Assembly (NCBI GenBank): GCA_009783985.1
Contig: WQVM01000010.1
Coordinates: forward strand, 1-34,772
Source: Bacillota bacterium
GTDB taxonomy: Bacteria; Bacillota; Clostridia; Christensenellales; Pumilibacteraceae
Direction of reading: 5' to 3'
Length of the DNA: 34,772 bases
A program made the position numbers and the translations under genes. The notes under the pieces were generated by a model. The model did not search any database and was not told the DNA's origin. It saw nothing but the letters and a program-made list of their open reading frames with translations. This document shows, piece by piece, positions 1-7,830 of this stretch (within the stretch, counting starts at the first letter, position 1; the number at the start of each line of letters is the position of its first letter).

Positions 1-593
1 ATTCTGAGATAGTATACAAGATTAGAACCAATAGAGAGTGCGGCTATAATTACCGCAATCAAATTAGCAAAGACCACATGGTTAATTATATTAAAAACAC
101 GGTTGAGTACAAAACTAACTCTCATTAGGTTAGTACCCTTTAGGATATTACCTAATATGAGTCCGAGTAGAGTAACCATTATCAAGAGTTCTAGCCACCA
201 TGCTGTCCGTCCGCCGATTACTGCAACACGCTCTCTTAGTACAGGGACAGTCAAGAATAGTATTGTAGCTGTAATCGTTGATATAGCAAATACTCCTGCA
301 AAGAAATACGGCAACCAATTAGCCACATGCTTACCTTTGCTCTTGCGCCAATCAAGATAAGCAAAAACAAAGTTTCTTATTGCGGCAAGTCCAAAAAGCA
401 CACCAAGCGACCAGTTGCCCAAAAGCGAAGCCGAAACAACAAGTGCGGTCGATGCAATGCCTATTAGCGTCATCATTCGCACTTTGTTTTTGATTTGCCA
501 GCCCCAAACAAAGGTAATAAGTGCTATAAGCGCAAATACTTGACTAACCCACCAAACAGGGTTGTTCAGTTGGTTAATTAAATTCTGTATCAT
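1..593 (-). CDS. YgjV-like inner membrane protein (partial, C-terminus beyond the window)
   Basis: A reading frame without stops runs from an ATG at 593 leftwards off the window edge, about 197 codons. An AGGAG ribosome binding site lies 8 bases upstream (602-606) and a promoter at 640-669. The product is very hydrophobic, with about five predicted membrane segments separated by short basic loops such as WQIKNKVRM and LDWRKSKGK. The pattern of an early aromatic helix, a GNWSLGVLFG turn and an AAIRNFVFAYLDWR segment resembles the Imp-YgjV family of uncharacterised inner membrane proteins. I recognise the family by pattern only, and no function is known to me. It is transcribed divergently from metA and shows no link to it. 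Confidence 0.62.
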   Translation of the reverse strand, partial: MIQNLINQLNNPVWWVSQVFALIALITFVWGWQIKNKVRMMTLIGIASTALVVSASLLGNWSLGVLFGLAAIRNFVFAYLDWRKSKGKHVANWLPYFFAGVFAISTITATILFLTVPVLRERVAVIGGRTAWWLELLIMVTLLGLILGNILKGTNLMRVSFVLNRVFNIINHVVFANLIAVIIAALSIGSNLVYYLR

Positions 594-639
594 AAAGTAA
601 ACTCCTAAGAAAAACAATGTTGTTCATTGTTCATCGTCT

Positions 640-669
640 ATTATAGTATATAATTAGTTGTGCGGTCAA
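640..669 (-). promoter_or_regulatory. Sigma-A type promoter of the YgjV-like gene
   Basis: On the minus strand TTGACC (669-664) is followed after 18 bases by a perfect TATAAT (645-640). The predicted start leaves a leader of about 40 bases before the ATG at 593. Confidence 0.6.
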
Positions 670-741
670 GCGTATTTACTTTGTGGTAGGAAATATTATG
701 ATTTGAGGACAATGCTTTTTTGTGTGCAACCCCTTAAAGAT

Positions 742-771
742 TTGACAATGTGTGGCAAATTAATGTATACT
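742..771 (+). promoter_or_regulatory. Sigma-A type promoter of metA
   Basis: TTGACA (742-747), an 18-base spacer and TATACT (766-771). The leader before metA would be only about 12 bases, so there is no room for a SAM riboswitch or T-box between promoter and gene. Confidence 0.65.
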
Positions 772-790
772 TAATAAGATAGGAGGCGAT

Positions 791-1708
791 ATGCCGGTTA
801 AGATTCCGTCAGGTTTGCCCAGCGGGCGATACTTGGAAAAAGAGAATATCTTTGTTATGGACGACAAGCGGGCTACTACGCAAGAAATCAGACCGCTTAA
901 TTTGGGTATTCTTAATTTAATGCCTAACAAAATTGACACGGAAATCCAGCTATTAAGACTTATCGCTAATACACCGCTTCAATCCGAAGTTACACTACTT
1001 CATACAGCTAGCTATATAGGCAAAAATGTCGAGACCGAGCATCTAAAGACCTTTTATAAGACATTTGACGATGTATACAAAAACAATATAAAATTTGACG
1101 GATTGATTATTACGGGTGCGCCGGTTGAAACATTGGAGTTTAGCGAGGTAAAATATTGGGACGAGCTTACTCGTATAATGAAATGGGCTAAGACTAATGT
1201 GCATAGCACCATATACTTATGTTGGGCAGCACAAGCAGGATTGTACTACCATTACGGTGTGCCGAAATACAATACAAAGGATAAAGTTTTCGGGATATTT
1301 GAGCATAAAGTTCTCAAACCAGAAAATCCGATTGTAAGAGGTTTTGATGATATTTTCTTAGCTCCGCATTCCCGTCACGCGGACACAAAAGAATCTGACC
1401 TCAAAGGTAAGTTAGATGTGCTTGCAACCAGTAATATGGCAGGAGTTTATTTGGCGGCAAGTTATGACCTTAGGCATATATTTGTGACAGGTCATAGCGA
1501 ATATGACGCACTAAGCCTGCATAACGAATACGATAGAGATATCAAGAAAAACCTCAAAATCAAAGTTCCTTACAATTATTACCCTAATAATGACCCAAGC
1601 AAACATCCGCCTATCAAATGGCGGTCGCATGCATCGTTATTGTTTGGCAACTGGATAAATTATTGTGTTTATCAAGCTACGCCGTATAATATACAAGAAA
1701 TCAAGTGA
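791..1708 (+). CDS. metA: Homoserine O-acyltransferase, probably acetyl-CoA specific
   Basis: MetA activates homoserine by O-acylation in methionine synthesis, in the cytoplasm. The 305-residue length is normal. Visible landmarks are the family start MPVKIPSGLP, the nucleophile C144 in LCWAAQAGLYYHYG, and H235 and E237 in FVTGHSEYD, which complete the catalytic triad. The acyl-CoA selectivity position in GAPVETLEF carries Glu (E113 here, equivalent to E111 of the Bacillus cereus enzyme). In this family Glu favours acetyl-CoA and Gly favours succinyl-CoA, so I infer O-acetylhomoserine as the product. An AGGAGG site lies 4 bases before the ATG, and the gene has its own promoter. Pyruvate kinase follows after 50 bases. 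No other methionine gene is in the window. Confidence 0.95.
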   Translation: MPVKIPSGLPSGRYLEKENIFVMDDKRATTQEIRPLNLGILNLMPNKIDTEIQLLRLIANTPLQSEVTLLHTASYIGKNVETEHLKTFYKTFDDVYKNNIKFDGLIITGAPVETLEFSEVKYWDELTRIMKWAKTNVHSTIYLCWAAQAGLYYHYGVPKYNTKDKVFGIFEHKVLKPENPIVRGFDDIFLAPHSRHADTKESDLKGKLDVLATSNMAGVYLAASYDLRHIFVTGHSEYDALSLHNEYDRDIKKNLKIKVPYNYYPNNDPSKHPPIKWRSHASLLFGNWINYCVYQATPYNIQEIK

Positions 1709-1758
1709 AATGTGAGAAGTACAAGAGTAGCTTAACGCAGTTCAAAGGAAGTAAAATT

Positions 1759-3180
1759 ATGAGAAAAACAAAAATTGTATGTACAATCGGACCGGTTACA
1801 AGCCCGCAACCAATGCTCAAAAAGCTTATCAAAGCCGGTATGAATGTGGCTCGTGTCAATATGTCACACGGTGACCATACAGAACAAGCGGCAAAAATCG
1901 CTAACATCAAAGCGGTAAGAACCGAGATGAATGCACCACTAGCATTGCTTGTCGACACAAAAGGTCCTGAAGTGAGGGTCAAAACTTTTGCTGACGGCAA
2001 GGTTGACCTTATAGCAGGCGATAAATTTGTTTTGACTACAACGGATATTGTGGGTACTCGTGAGAGAGTGTCCATATCTTATGACGGACTTCCTAAGCTT
2101 CTTAAGCCGGGGCATCAAATTTTGCTTAATGACGGACATATTGAGTTAAAGGTAGATAAGGTTGAAGGAACAGAGATTTTTTGCACCATTATAGTCGGGG
2201 GTAAACTTAGCAACCGCAAGAGTATCAATATGCCTGAGGTGGATATTGATATGCCTTATATAAGTGAGGCGGACAAAAAAGATATTCTTTTTGCGATTAA
2301 ACAAGGTGCTGATTTTTTAGCTATTAGTTTTGTTCGTACCGTTGAGGATGTGCGTGATATACGCAAATTTTTGAGCGATAACGGAGCTATGGATATTGAG
2401 ATTATCAGCAAAATAGAAAATAGACAAGGCGTTAATAATATTAAAGAGATACTTGCCGAGAGCGACGGGGTTATGGTTGCACGCGGAGATATGGGCGTAG
2501 AGATACCTTTTGAGGAATTGCCTAATATCCAAAAGTCAATTATTAAGGATGCTTATACAGCGGGTAAGAAAGTTATTACAGCGACACAAATGCTTGACTC
2601 TATGGAAAACAGTCCTCGTCCTACCCGTGCGGAAATCAGCGATGTGGCTAATGCGGTTTATGACGGCACAAGTGCAACTATGCTAAGCGGTGAGACTGCA
2701 AGCGGCAAGTATCCTATTGAGACAGTTGTAACAATGGCAAAAATTGCCGAGCAAGCCGAGCGTAATATTAAGTACAAGGAAGTGTTCAATCAGCTTTCGC
2801 ACAAAGCAAAAATAGAGTCAATTACTGATGCTGTGTCACATAGCTCAGTAGGTGCAGCATATGACCTTAATGCAAAGGCTATTTTGGTTGTTACACAAAC
2901 AGGACGCACCGCACGCAAAATAAGTCGCTGGCGTCCTATAACCCCGATTATTGCGGCGGTAACAAGCCCAAAAGCGTATCATCAGCTTTCGCTCAACTGG
3001 GGTGTTACGCCTGTTTTGGCTAAGCACCAACTAGACACAGACGACCTCCTTGACCATTCGCTAAAATGTGCTAAGTCTACAGGACTTGTTAAAAAAGGTG
3101 ATTTGGTTGTTATGACCGCAGGCGTGCCGATTGCCAAAGGTACAGAAACCAACCTAATGAAAATAGATAAGGTTAAGTAA
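1759..3180 (+). CDS. pyk: Pyruvate kinase
   Basis: Converts phosphoenolpyruvate and ADP to pyruvate and ATP, the last step of glycolysis. I place the start at 1759 (MRKTKIVCTIGP), not at the in-frame ATG at 1705, because the family begins there, an AAAGGAAG site precedes it, and the earlier ATG lies inside metA. This gives 473 residues, the usual length without the extra C-terminal phosphohistidine-like domain seen in Bacillus enzymes. Visible motifs are the substrate loop ARVNMSHG, the catalytic lysine segment ISKIENRQG, the metal-binding ARGDMGVEIPFEE, and the signature ATQMLDSMENSPRPTRAE. The C-terminal domain has QTGRTARKISRWRP. It sits between metA and a response regulator, probably as part of one transcript. 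Confidence 0.95.
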   Translation: MRKTKIVCTIGPVTSPQPMLKKLIKAGMNVARVNMSHGDHTEQAAKIANIKAVRTEMNAPLALLVDTKGPEVRVKTFADGKVDLIAGDKFVLTTTDIVGTRERVSISYDGLPKLLKPGHQILLNDGHIELKVDKVEGTEIFCTIIVGGKLSNRKSINMPEVDIDMPYISEADKKDILFAIKQGADFLAISFVRTVEDVRDIRKFLSDNGAMDIEIISKIENRQGVNNIKEILAESDGVMVARGDMGVEIPFEELPNIQKSIIKDAYTAGKKVITATQMLDSMENSPRPTRAEISDVANAVYDGTSATMLSGETASGKYPIETVVTMAKIAEQAERNIKYKEVFNQLSHKAKIESITDAVSHSSVGAAYDLNAKAILVVTQTGRTARKISRWRPITPIIAAVTSPKAYHQLSLNWGVTPVLAKHQLDTDDLLDHSLKCAKSTGLVKKGDLVVMTAGVPIAKGTETNLMKIDKVK

Positions 3181-3204
3181 TTTACTAATAAGCTACAACA
3201 AATA

Positions 3205-3873
3205 ATGACAAAAATACTGCTAATTGAAGATGACTCACAATTATCCCGTCTTATTACGCTTGAATTAGAGCATGAAGGATATAAGGTGGATTTTTCGCTT
3301 GACGGAAAAGATGGGCTTGACAAAGCACTCGCAGGCAGTTATGACTTGATATTGCTTGATGCAATGCTGCCAAGCATCAGCGGCTGGGATATTCTTAAAC
3401 AATTGCGAATGAACAGTACTGTGCCTGTAATTATGATTTCTGCCAGAGATACGACTATTGACAAAGTAAGCGGATTAGATTTAGGAGCAGACGATTACTT
3501 GACCAAACCTTTTGATATTGAGGAGTTGCTTGCCCGTATGCGTGCCAATCTCAAAAAAGGTAATTCTATCGGGTCGGCTACTATTAACTTTAAGAGACTT
3601 GCTGTAGACCCTGTACAACATTCGGTTAAGTTTGAGGATAAGGGAATAGACCTTACAAAAAAAGAATTTGATTTACTTTTTTATCTTTTAAGTAATCGCA
3701 ATATTGTACTTAGCCGTGAAAAGATTTTAAGCAAAGTTTGGGGGTATGATTTTGTAGGCAATACAAATGTTGTTGATGTATATATAAGATATTTGCGAGC
3801 CAAAATTGATGATCCGTGCAAAATTGAACTAATAACTACTGTGCGTGGTAGCGGATACACAATTAAAGACTAA
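3205..3873 (+). CDS. OmpR/PhoB-family response regulator (orphan)
   Basis: A 222-residue two-component response regulator. The receiver domain (about 1-115) has the acidic pair E8/D9-D10, phospho-acceptor D52 in LILLDAMLP, S79 and K101 in DDYLTKPF. The winged-helix DNA-binding domain (about 125-222) shows the typical LTKKEFDLLFYLLSNRN, SREKILSKVWG and NVVDVYIRYLRAKID segments. No sensor kinase lies next to it, so the stimulus and the partner are unknown. It starts 24 bases after pyk without a recognisable ribosome binding site and ends 2 bases before alaS. That suggests co-transcription with housekeeping genes. Confidence 0.92.
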   Translation: MTKILLIEDDSQLSRLITLELEHEGYKVDFSLDGKDGLDKALAGSYDLILLDAMLPSISGWDILKQLRMNSTVPVIMISARDTTIDKVSGLDLGADDYLTKPFDIEELLARMRANLKKGNSIGSATINFKRLAVDPVQHSVKFEDKGIDLTKKEFDLLFYLLSNRNIVLSREKILSKVWGYDFVGNTNVVDVYIRYLRAKIDDPCKIELITTVRGSGYTIKD

Positions 3874-3875
3874 TT

Positions 3876-5657
3876 ATGAAAATTACAGCTAAAGAATTAA
3901 GACAAAAATGGTTTGATTTTTATAAAAGCAAACAACACGCTATTATAAGGTCAAGCTCATTGATACCCGAAAATGACCCAACCGTACTTTTTACAACGGC
4001 AGGAATGCATCCGCTTGTTCCGTATTTGATGGGAGCAAAACACCCTGCAGGTAAGCGACTTGCTAATGTTCAAAAATGTGTGCGTACAGGTGATATTGAT
4101 GATGTGGGTGACAATAGTCATTGCACATTTTTTGAGATGTTGGGCAACTGGAGTTTGGGGGATTATTTCAAAAAAGAGCAAATTGAATGGAGCTATGAGT
4201 TTTTGACAAGCAAGAAGTATTTGGGCATACCAAAAACTCGTCTTGCTGTATCTGTATTTGAGGGTGATAGCGATTGCCCGAGAGATGAAGAGAGTGCAGG
4301 TTATTGGCTAAAATGCGGTATCCCCAAAGAGCGGATTTTTTATCTTCCTAAGGCTAACAACTGGTGGGGTCCTGCCGGCACAACAGGTCCTTGCGGTCCT
4401 GATACAGAGATGTTTTATGTATCTACTGCACCCGATTGTAGTCCAAAATGTAGTCCTGCTTGTGATTGCGGTAAGTATTTGGAGATTTGGAATGATGTCT
4501 TTATGGAATACAACAAGACAGCAGACGGCAAATACGAGCAACTAAAGCAAAAAAATGTTGACACAGGTATGGGCTTAGAGCGAACTCTCGTTGTACTTAA
4601 CGGTAAAAAGTCCGTCTACGACACAGATTTGTTTGTGCCGATTATATCAAAAATAGAAGAACTAAGCGGAAAGAAATACAACAGCAAAGACGCCTCCCGT
4701 CCTATGCGTATAATAGCCGACCATATTAGAACAGCGGTATTTATGCTAGGTGATGATAGAGGAATAACTCCAAGTAATGTTGACCAAGGATATGTACTTA
4801 GACGCTTAATCAGGCGGGCTATACGGTATGCTAAGGCTTTGGATTTAGAACAGGGTGCGGTAGTTAAAATTGCTCAAGCGGTAATTGATGTCTACAAAGA
4901 TGTATACAAAGAGATTGCGGACAATAGTCAGTTGATTATAGCCGAATTAACTAAAGAAGAAGAGCGTTTTGAGAAGACACTCAAAGCAGGACTTAAAGAA
5001 TTTGACAAGCTTGTAGGTTATATTCAAAACGGAATAATTAGTGGCAAAGCGTGTTTTAAGCTGTATGATACCTATGGGTTTCCGATAGAAATGACTGAGG
5101 AGTTAGCAATTGAACGGGGGCTAAAAATCAACAGAGATGATTTTGATAAGGCATATGCCGAGCATCAAGCCAAGTCACAGGCAGGGGCACAAGCTAAGTT
5201 TAAGGGCGGTCTTGCTGACAATACCGAGGCTACGGCACGATTGCATACAGCAACTCATCTAATGCATAAGGCTCTCAAGCAAGTGCTTACAGACAAAGTC
5301 GCACAACGAGGAAGTAACATTACCGAGGAGAGATTGCGTTTTGACTTTAGTTTTGACCGCAAAGTAGAAGACGCCGAACTAAGAGAAGTCGAAAAAATTG
5401 TCAATCAAGCAATTGAGGCTAATGTGCAAGTGGTGTGTACAGAGATGACTGTCGATGAGGCAAAACAAAAAGGTGCAATAGGTCTTTTTGAAAGTAAATA
5501 CGGCGAAAAAGTTAAAGTATATTCGATGGATAAATATTCAATTGAGATTTGCGGCGGACCTCACGCAAACAAAACAGGCGAACTTGGCAAATTTGTTATA
5601 ACAAAGGAAGAATCTTCGAGTGCGGGAGTAAGACGCATAAAGGCTGTATTAAAGTAG
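3876..5657 (+). CDS. alaS: Alanyl-tRNA synthetase, short form lacking the linking barrel and C-Ala domain
   Basis: Charges tRNA-Ala with alanine. The class II catalytic core and tRNA-recognition region span about 1-440 (TFFEMLGNWSLGDYFKK, NWWGPAGTTGPCGPDTEMF, VDTGMGLERT, DQGYVLRRLIRRAIRY). A cysteine cluster C-SPKC-SPACDC near 185-195 looks like a metal site. The editing domain (about 450-593) keeps its zinc ligands H457, H461, C559 and H563. Usual bacterial AlaRS is about 870-880 residues; this one has 593. It ends just after SSSAGVRRIKAVLK, the end of the editing domain, so the C-terminal C-Ala/DHHA1 part is absent. The barrel that normally links core and editing domain is also reduced to a few residues. 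As I recall it, the architecture and wording resemble the short AlaRS of candidate-phyla (Patescibacteria) genomes. It has no Shine-Dalgarno site and starts in the context TAATT-ATG. Confidence 0.93.
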   Translation: MKITAKELRQKWFDFYKSKQHAIIRSSSLIPENDPTVLFTTAGMHPLVPYLMGAKHPAGKRLANVQKCVRTGDIDDVGDNSHCTFFEMLGNWSLGDYFKKEQIEWSYEFLTSKKYLGIPKTRLAVSVFEGDSDCPRDEESAGYWLKCGIPKERIFYLPKANNWWGPAGTTGPCGPDTEMFYVSTAPDCSPKCSPACDCGKYLEIWNDVFMEYNKTADGKYEQLKQKNVDTGMGLERTLVVLNGKKSVYDTDLFVPIISKIEELSGKKYNSKDASRPMRIIADHIRTAVFMLGDDRGITPSNVDQGYVLRRLIRRAIRYAKALDLEQGAVVKIAQAVIDVYKDVYKEIADNSQLIIAELTKEEERFEKTLKAGLKEFDKLVGYIQNGIISGKACFKLYDTYGFPIEMTEELAIERGLKINRDDFDKAYAEHQAKSQAGAQAKFKGGLADNTEATARLHTATHLMHKALKQVLTDKVAQRGSNITEERLRFDFSFDRKVEDAELREVEKIVNQAIEANVQVVCTEMTVDEAKQKGAIGLFESKYGEKVKVYSMDKYSIEICGGPHANKTGELGKFVITKEESSSAGVRRIKAVLK

Positions 5658-5664
5658 ATTATAA

Positions 5665-5700
5665 TAGAGTTGTGCCGCTCTAGGTTACGGAACAACTCTA
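5665..5700 (+). other. Hairpin downstream of alaS
   Basis: TAGAGTTGT (5665-5673) pairs perfectly with ACAACTCTA (5692-5700). An inner CCG/CGG (5675-5677 with 5688-5690) can extend the stem. No T-run follows, so it is not a classical terminator. It could be an RNA-stabilising or processing element. Confidence 0.45.
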
Positions 5701-5713
5701 AATATTAAAACTA

Positions 5714-5744
5714 AAGTAGCCGTGCAAAATCTGTACGGCTACTT
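5714..5744 (+). terminator. Possible weak terminator or second hairpin between alaS and typA
   Basis: AAGTAGCCGT (5714-5723) pairs perfectly with ACGGCTACTT (5735-5744), a 10-bp stem with an 11-base loop. Only TTGTATGT follows, so termination would be inefficient. It is the second of two hairpins in the 112-base gap before typA. Confidence 0.4.
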
Positions 5745-5769
5745 GTATGTAAAAGGGAAACATTAGAGA

Positions 5770-7587
5770 ATGAATGAATTATTGCGCAATGTGGCGATTA
5801 TCGCACATGTCGACCACGGAAAGACTACACTCGTTGATAACATGCTTAAGCAGGGAGGCGTTTTTAGAAGTAATCAAACGGTTGCCGATAGAGTAATGGA
5901 TAGTAATGCTCTTGAGCGTGAGCGGGGCATTACTATTTTGGCAAAGAACACATCAGCGAGATTCGGCGACTATAAAGTTAATATTATAGATACTCCGGGA
6001 CATGCCGACTTTGGCGGAGAGGTAGAGCGTGTACTCAAAATGGTCAACGGAGTGTTATTAATAATAGATGCGTTTGAGGGGACTATGCCGCAGACAAGAT
6101 TTGTGTTGCAAAAAGCGCTTGAACTTAACCAAAAAGTAATTATCGTAATTAATAAAGTTGATAGACCTGACGCACGACTTGATGAAGTGCGTGACGAGGC
6201 ATTAGAATTGCTTTTAGAATTAAATGCTACAGCCGAGCAATTAGATAGTCCGGTTGTGTATTGCAGCGGCAGAAACGGTACTGCAAGTTTGCAAAAAGAT
6301 GTGATAGGTACTGACCTTAAACCACTCTTTGACACAATTATCAGTCATATCGAACCGCCTGTCGGAAATATTGACGCCCCGCTGCAAATGTTGATATCTG
6401 CGCTGGATTATAGCGATTATGTTGGGACAATAGCTATAGGTCGCATAGAACAAGGTAAAATTGCTGTTAATCAGCAAGTTATCCTTTGCGATTATTTTAA
6501 TAGCAAACCGTCAAAAAAAGTAAAGATATCTGCGCTTTTTCAATTTGACGGGCTTTCACGAGTGCCGGTGGAGTCGGCTTCGACCGGTGATATCGTGTGC
6601 TTATCAGGCATAGACGGTGTGACTATCGGGGATACGGTTTGTGCGGCGGAGAACGGCGCTGTGCCGTTGCCGTTTGTCAAAATTAGTGAGCCTAGTGTAG
6701 AGATGACTTTTACTGTCAATGACAGTCCGCTGGCAGGCAAGGAAGGGAAATTTGTTACCAGCCGCCACATAAGAGATAGATTATATAGAGAAACACTAAA
6801 AGATGTTGCGCTTAGAGTTTCTGATACTGATTCAAGCGAGGCTTTCCGTGTTTGCGGACGGGGCGAAATGCACTTGTCAATACTTATCGAGAATATGCGT
6901 CGCGAAGGATATGAATTTCAGGTAAGTATGCCGAGAGTGTTATATAAGGATATCAACGGAAAGCGTCACGAGCCTATAGACCGTGCTGTTTTTGATGTGC
7001 CTGATACCAGCGTAGGCGTGCTTATGAATAAGATGGGCATCCGAAAAGGTGAACTTATAAGTATGACTCCTAACGGCAGTCGTATGCGTATGGAATTTAA
7101 GATTCCGCAGAGAGGACTCTTTGGATTTAAGTCGGAATTTTTAACCGATACAAAGGGCGAGGGTATAATCAATTCCATTTTTGACGGATACGAAGAATAC
7201 AAGGGCGATATAGAAAGACGACAAACAGGCTCACTAATAGCATTTGAAGCGGGGGAAACTGTAGCTTACGGACTTTATCACGCACAAGAACGAGGCACAT
7301 TGTTTGTTGGTGTAGGTGTGCTTGTTTATGCAGGTATGATTGTTGGCGAAAATCCAAAAAGCGAAGACATTATGGTCAATGTTTGTAAGCGAAAACAACT
7401 AACAAATATCCGTGCATCAGGTAGCGATGATGCACTTAGATTAAGTCCGCCGAAGAATATGAGCTTAGAAGAAGCATTAGAATTCATCGCCGATGACGAA
7501 TATATGGAAGTTACTCCCCAAAATATCAGAATAAGAAAAATTATTTTAGACGCAAACAAACGCCTAAGAGCAAAAAACAAGCCGTAA
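5770..7587 (+). CDS. typA: Ribosome-associated translational GTPase TypA/BipA
   Basis: A translation-factor GTPase related to EF-G and LepA that acts on the ribosome and in ribosome assembly. The length of 605 residues is normal. The G domain shows the P-loop AHVDHGKT (12-19), the switch I element ERGITI (51-56), DTPGH (74-78) and NKVD (128-131). The domain II, III and V regions and the TypA-specific C-terminus follow, including GRGEMHLSILIENMRREG, which is typical of the family. The putative Shine-Dalgarno AAAGGG lies rather far (about 12 bases) from the ATG. It follows alaS after two hairpins and ends before a two-way terminator at 7661-7686. Confidence 0.95.
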   Translation: MNELLRNVAIIAHVDHGKTTLVDNMLKQGGVFRSNQTVADRVMDSNALERERGITILAKNTSARFGDYKVNIIDTPGHADFGGEVERVLKMVNGVLLIIDAFEGTMPQTRFVLQKALELNQKVIIVINKVDRPDARLDEVRDEALELLLELNATAEQLDSPVVYCSGRNGTASLQKDVIGTDLKPLFDTIISHIEPPVGNIDAPLQMLISALDYSDYVGTIAIGRIEQGKIAVNQQVILCDYFNSKPSKKVKISALFQFDGLSRVPVESASTGDIVCLSGIDGVTIGDTVCAAENGAVPLPFVKISEPSVEMTFTVNDSPLAGKEGKFVTSRHIRDRLYRETLKDVALRVSDTDSSEAFRVCGRGEMHLSILIENMRREGYEFQVSMPRVLYKDINGKRHEPIDRAVFDVPDTSVGVLMNKMGIRKGELISMTPNGSRMRMEFKIPQRGLFGFKSEFLTDTKGEGIINSIFDGYEEYKGDIERRQTGSLIAFEAGETVAYGLYHAQERGTLFVGVGVLVYAGMIVGENPKSEDIMVNVCKRKQLTNIRASGSDDALRLSPPKNMSLEEALEFIADDEYMEVTPQNIRIRKIILDANKRLRAKNKP

Positions 7588-7601
7588 TGCAGTAATTTTA
7601 C

Positions 7602-7630
7602 TTGACAAAATTAATCATTTTAGACATAAT
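7602..7630 (+). promoter_or_regulatory. Strong sigma-A type promoter aimed at tRNA-Pro and argJ
   Basis: TTGACA (7602-7607), exactly 17 bases, then CATAAT (7625-7630). Transcription would begin near 7637 and meet the hairpin at 7661-7686 after about 50 bases. If it reads through, it runs antisense to tRNA-Pro and on into argJ. Confidence 0.55.
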
Positions 7631-7660
7631 AGAAATAGGTTTAAGTGTATTAAGAAATGC

Positions 7661-7686
7661 AAAAAGCCGCAATATTTGCGGCTTTT
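7661..7686. terminator. Bidirectional terminator between typA and tRNA-Pro
   Basis: GCCGCAA (7666-7672) pairs with TTGCGGC (7676-7682) around a 3-base loop. AAAAA lies on the left and TTTT on the right, so a T-run follows the stem in both directions. On the minus strand it starts directly after the encoded CCA of the tRNA and gives five T residues, so it ends the tRNA transcript. On the plus strand it can end typA or the short transcript from 7637. Confidence 0.75.
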
Positions 7687-7762
7687 GGTCTGGGTGACAA
7701 GACTTGAACTTGCGGCCTCTAGAACCCCATTCTAGCGCGCTACCAAACTGCGCCACACCCAG
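7686..7762 (-). tRNA. tRNA-Pro (anticodon GGG)
   Basis: On the minus strand a full cloverleaf can be drawn. The acceptor CTGGGTG (7762-7756) pairs with CACCCAG. The D arm is GCGC-AGTTTGGTA-GCGC. The anticodon arm is CTAGA-ATGGGGT-TCTAG with anticodon GGG followed by G37. The T arm is GCAAG-TTCAAGT-CTTGT, then discriminator A and an encoded CCA. The C1-G72 pair is characteristic of bacterial tRNA-Pro. It has its own promoter (7774-7802) and a terminator abutting the 3' end. Confidence 0.97.
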
Positions 7763-7773
7763 CCATATATAAT

Positions 7774-7802
7774 ATTTTAGCATATCTATCGCAAAAAATC
7801 AA
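7774..7802 (-). promoter_or_regulatory. Promoter of tRNA-Pro
   Basis: On the minus strand TTGATT (7802-7797), 17 bases, then TAAAAT (7779-7774) preceded by TGC, an extended -10. The predicted start lies a few bases before the mature tRNA 5' end at 7762. Confidence 0.6.
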
Positions 7803-7830
7803 TTAAAAAACATATAGGAAAATTATAATT

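Noticed and set aside
103-360. Plus-strand ORF of 85 codons
   Set aside because: It lies antisense to the YgjV-like membrane gene, which has promoter, ribosome site and family-like sequence.
594-790. SAM riboswitch or T-box before metA
   Set aside because: The promoter lies about 20 bases from the ATG, leaving no leader for either.
1705-1758. Upstream in-frame ATG for pyruvate kinase
   Set aside because: It lies inside the end of metA, adds 18 residues foreign to the family, and the inner ATG at 1759 has a good ribosome site.
5640-5770. Frameshift as reason for the short AlaRS
   Set aside because: Only 112 bases with two hairpins separate its stop from typA; there is no room for the missing 280 residues in any frame, and part of the missing region is internal.
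7598-7783. Minus-strand ORF of 61 codons
   Set aside because: It is the translation of tRNA-Pro and its flanks; the cloverleaf explains the sequence.
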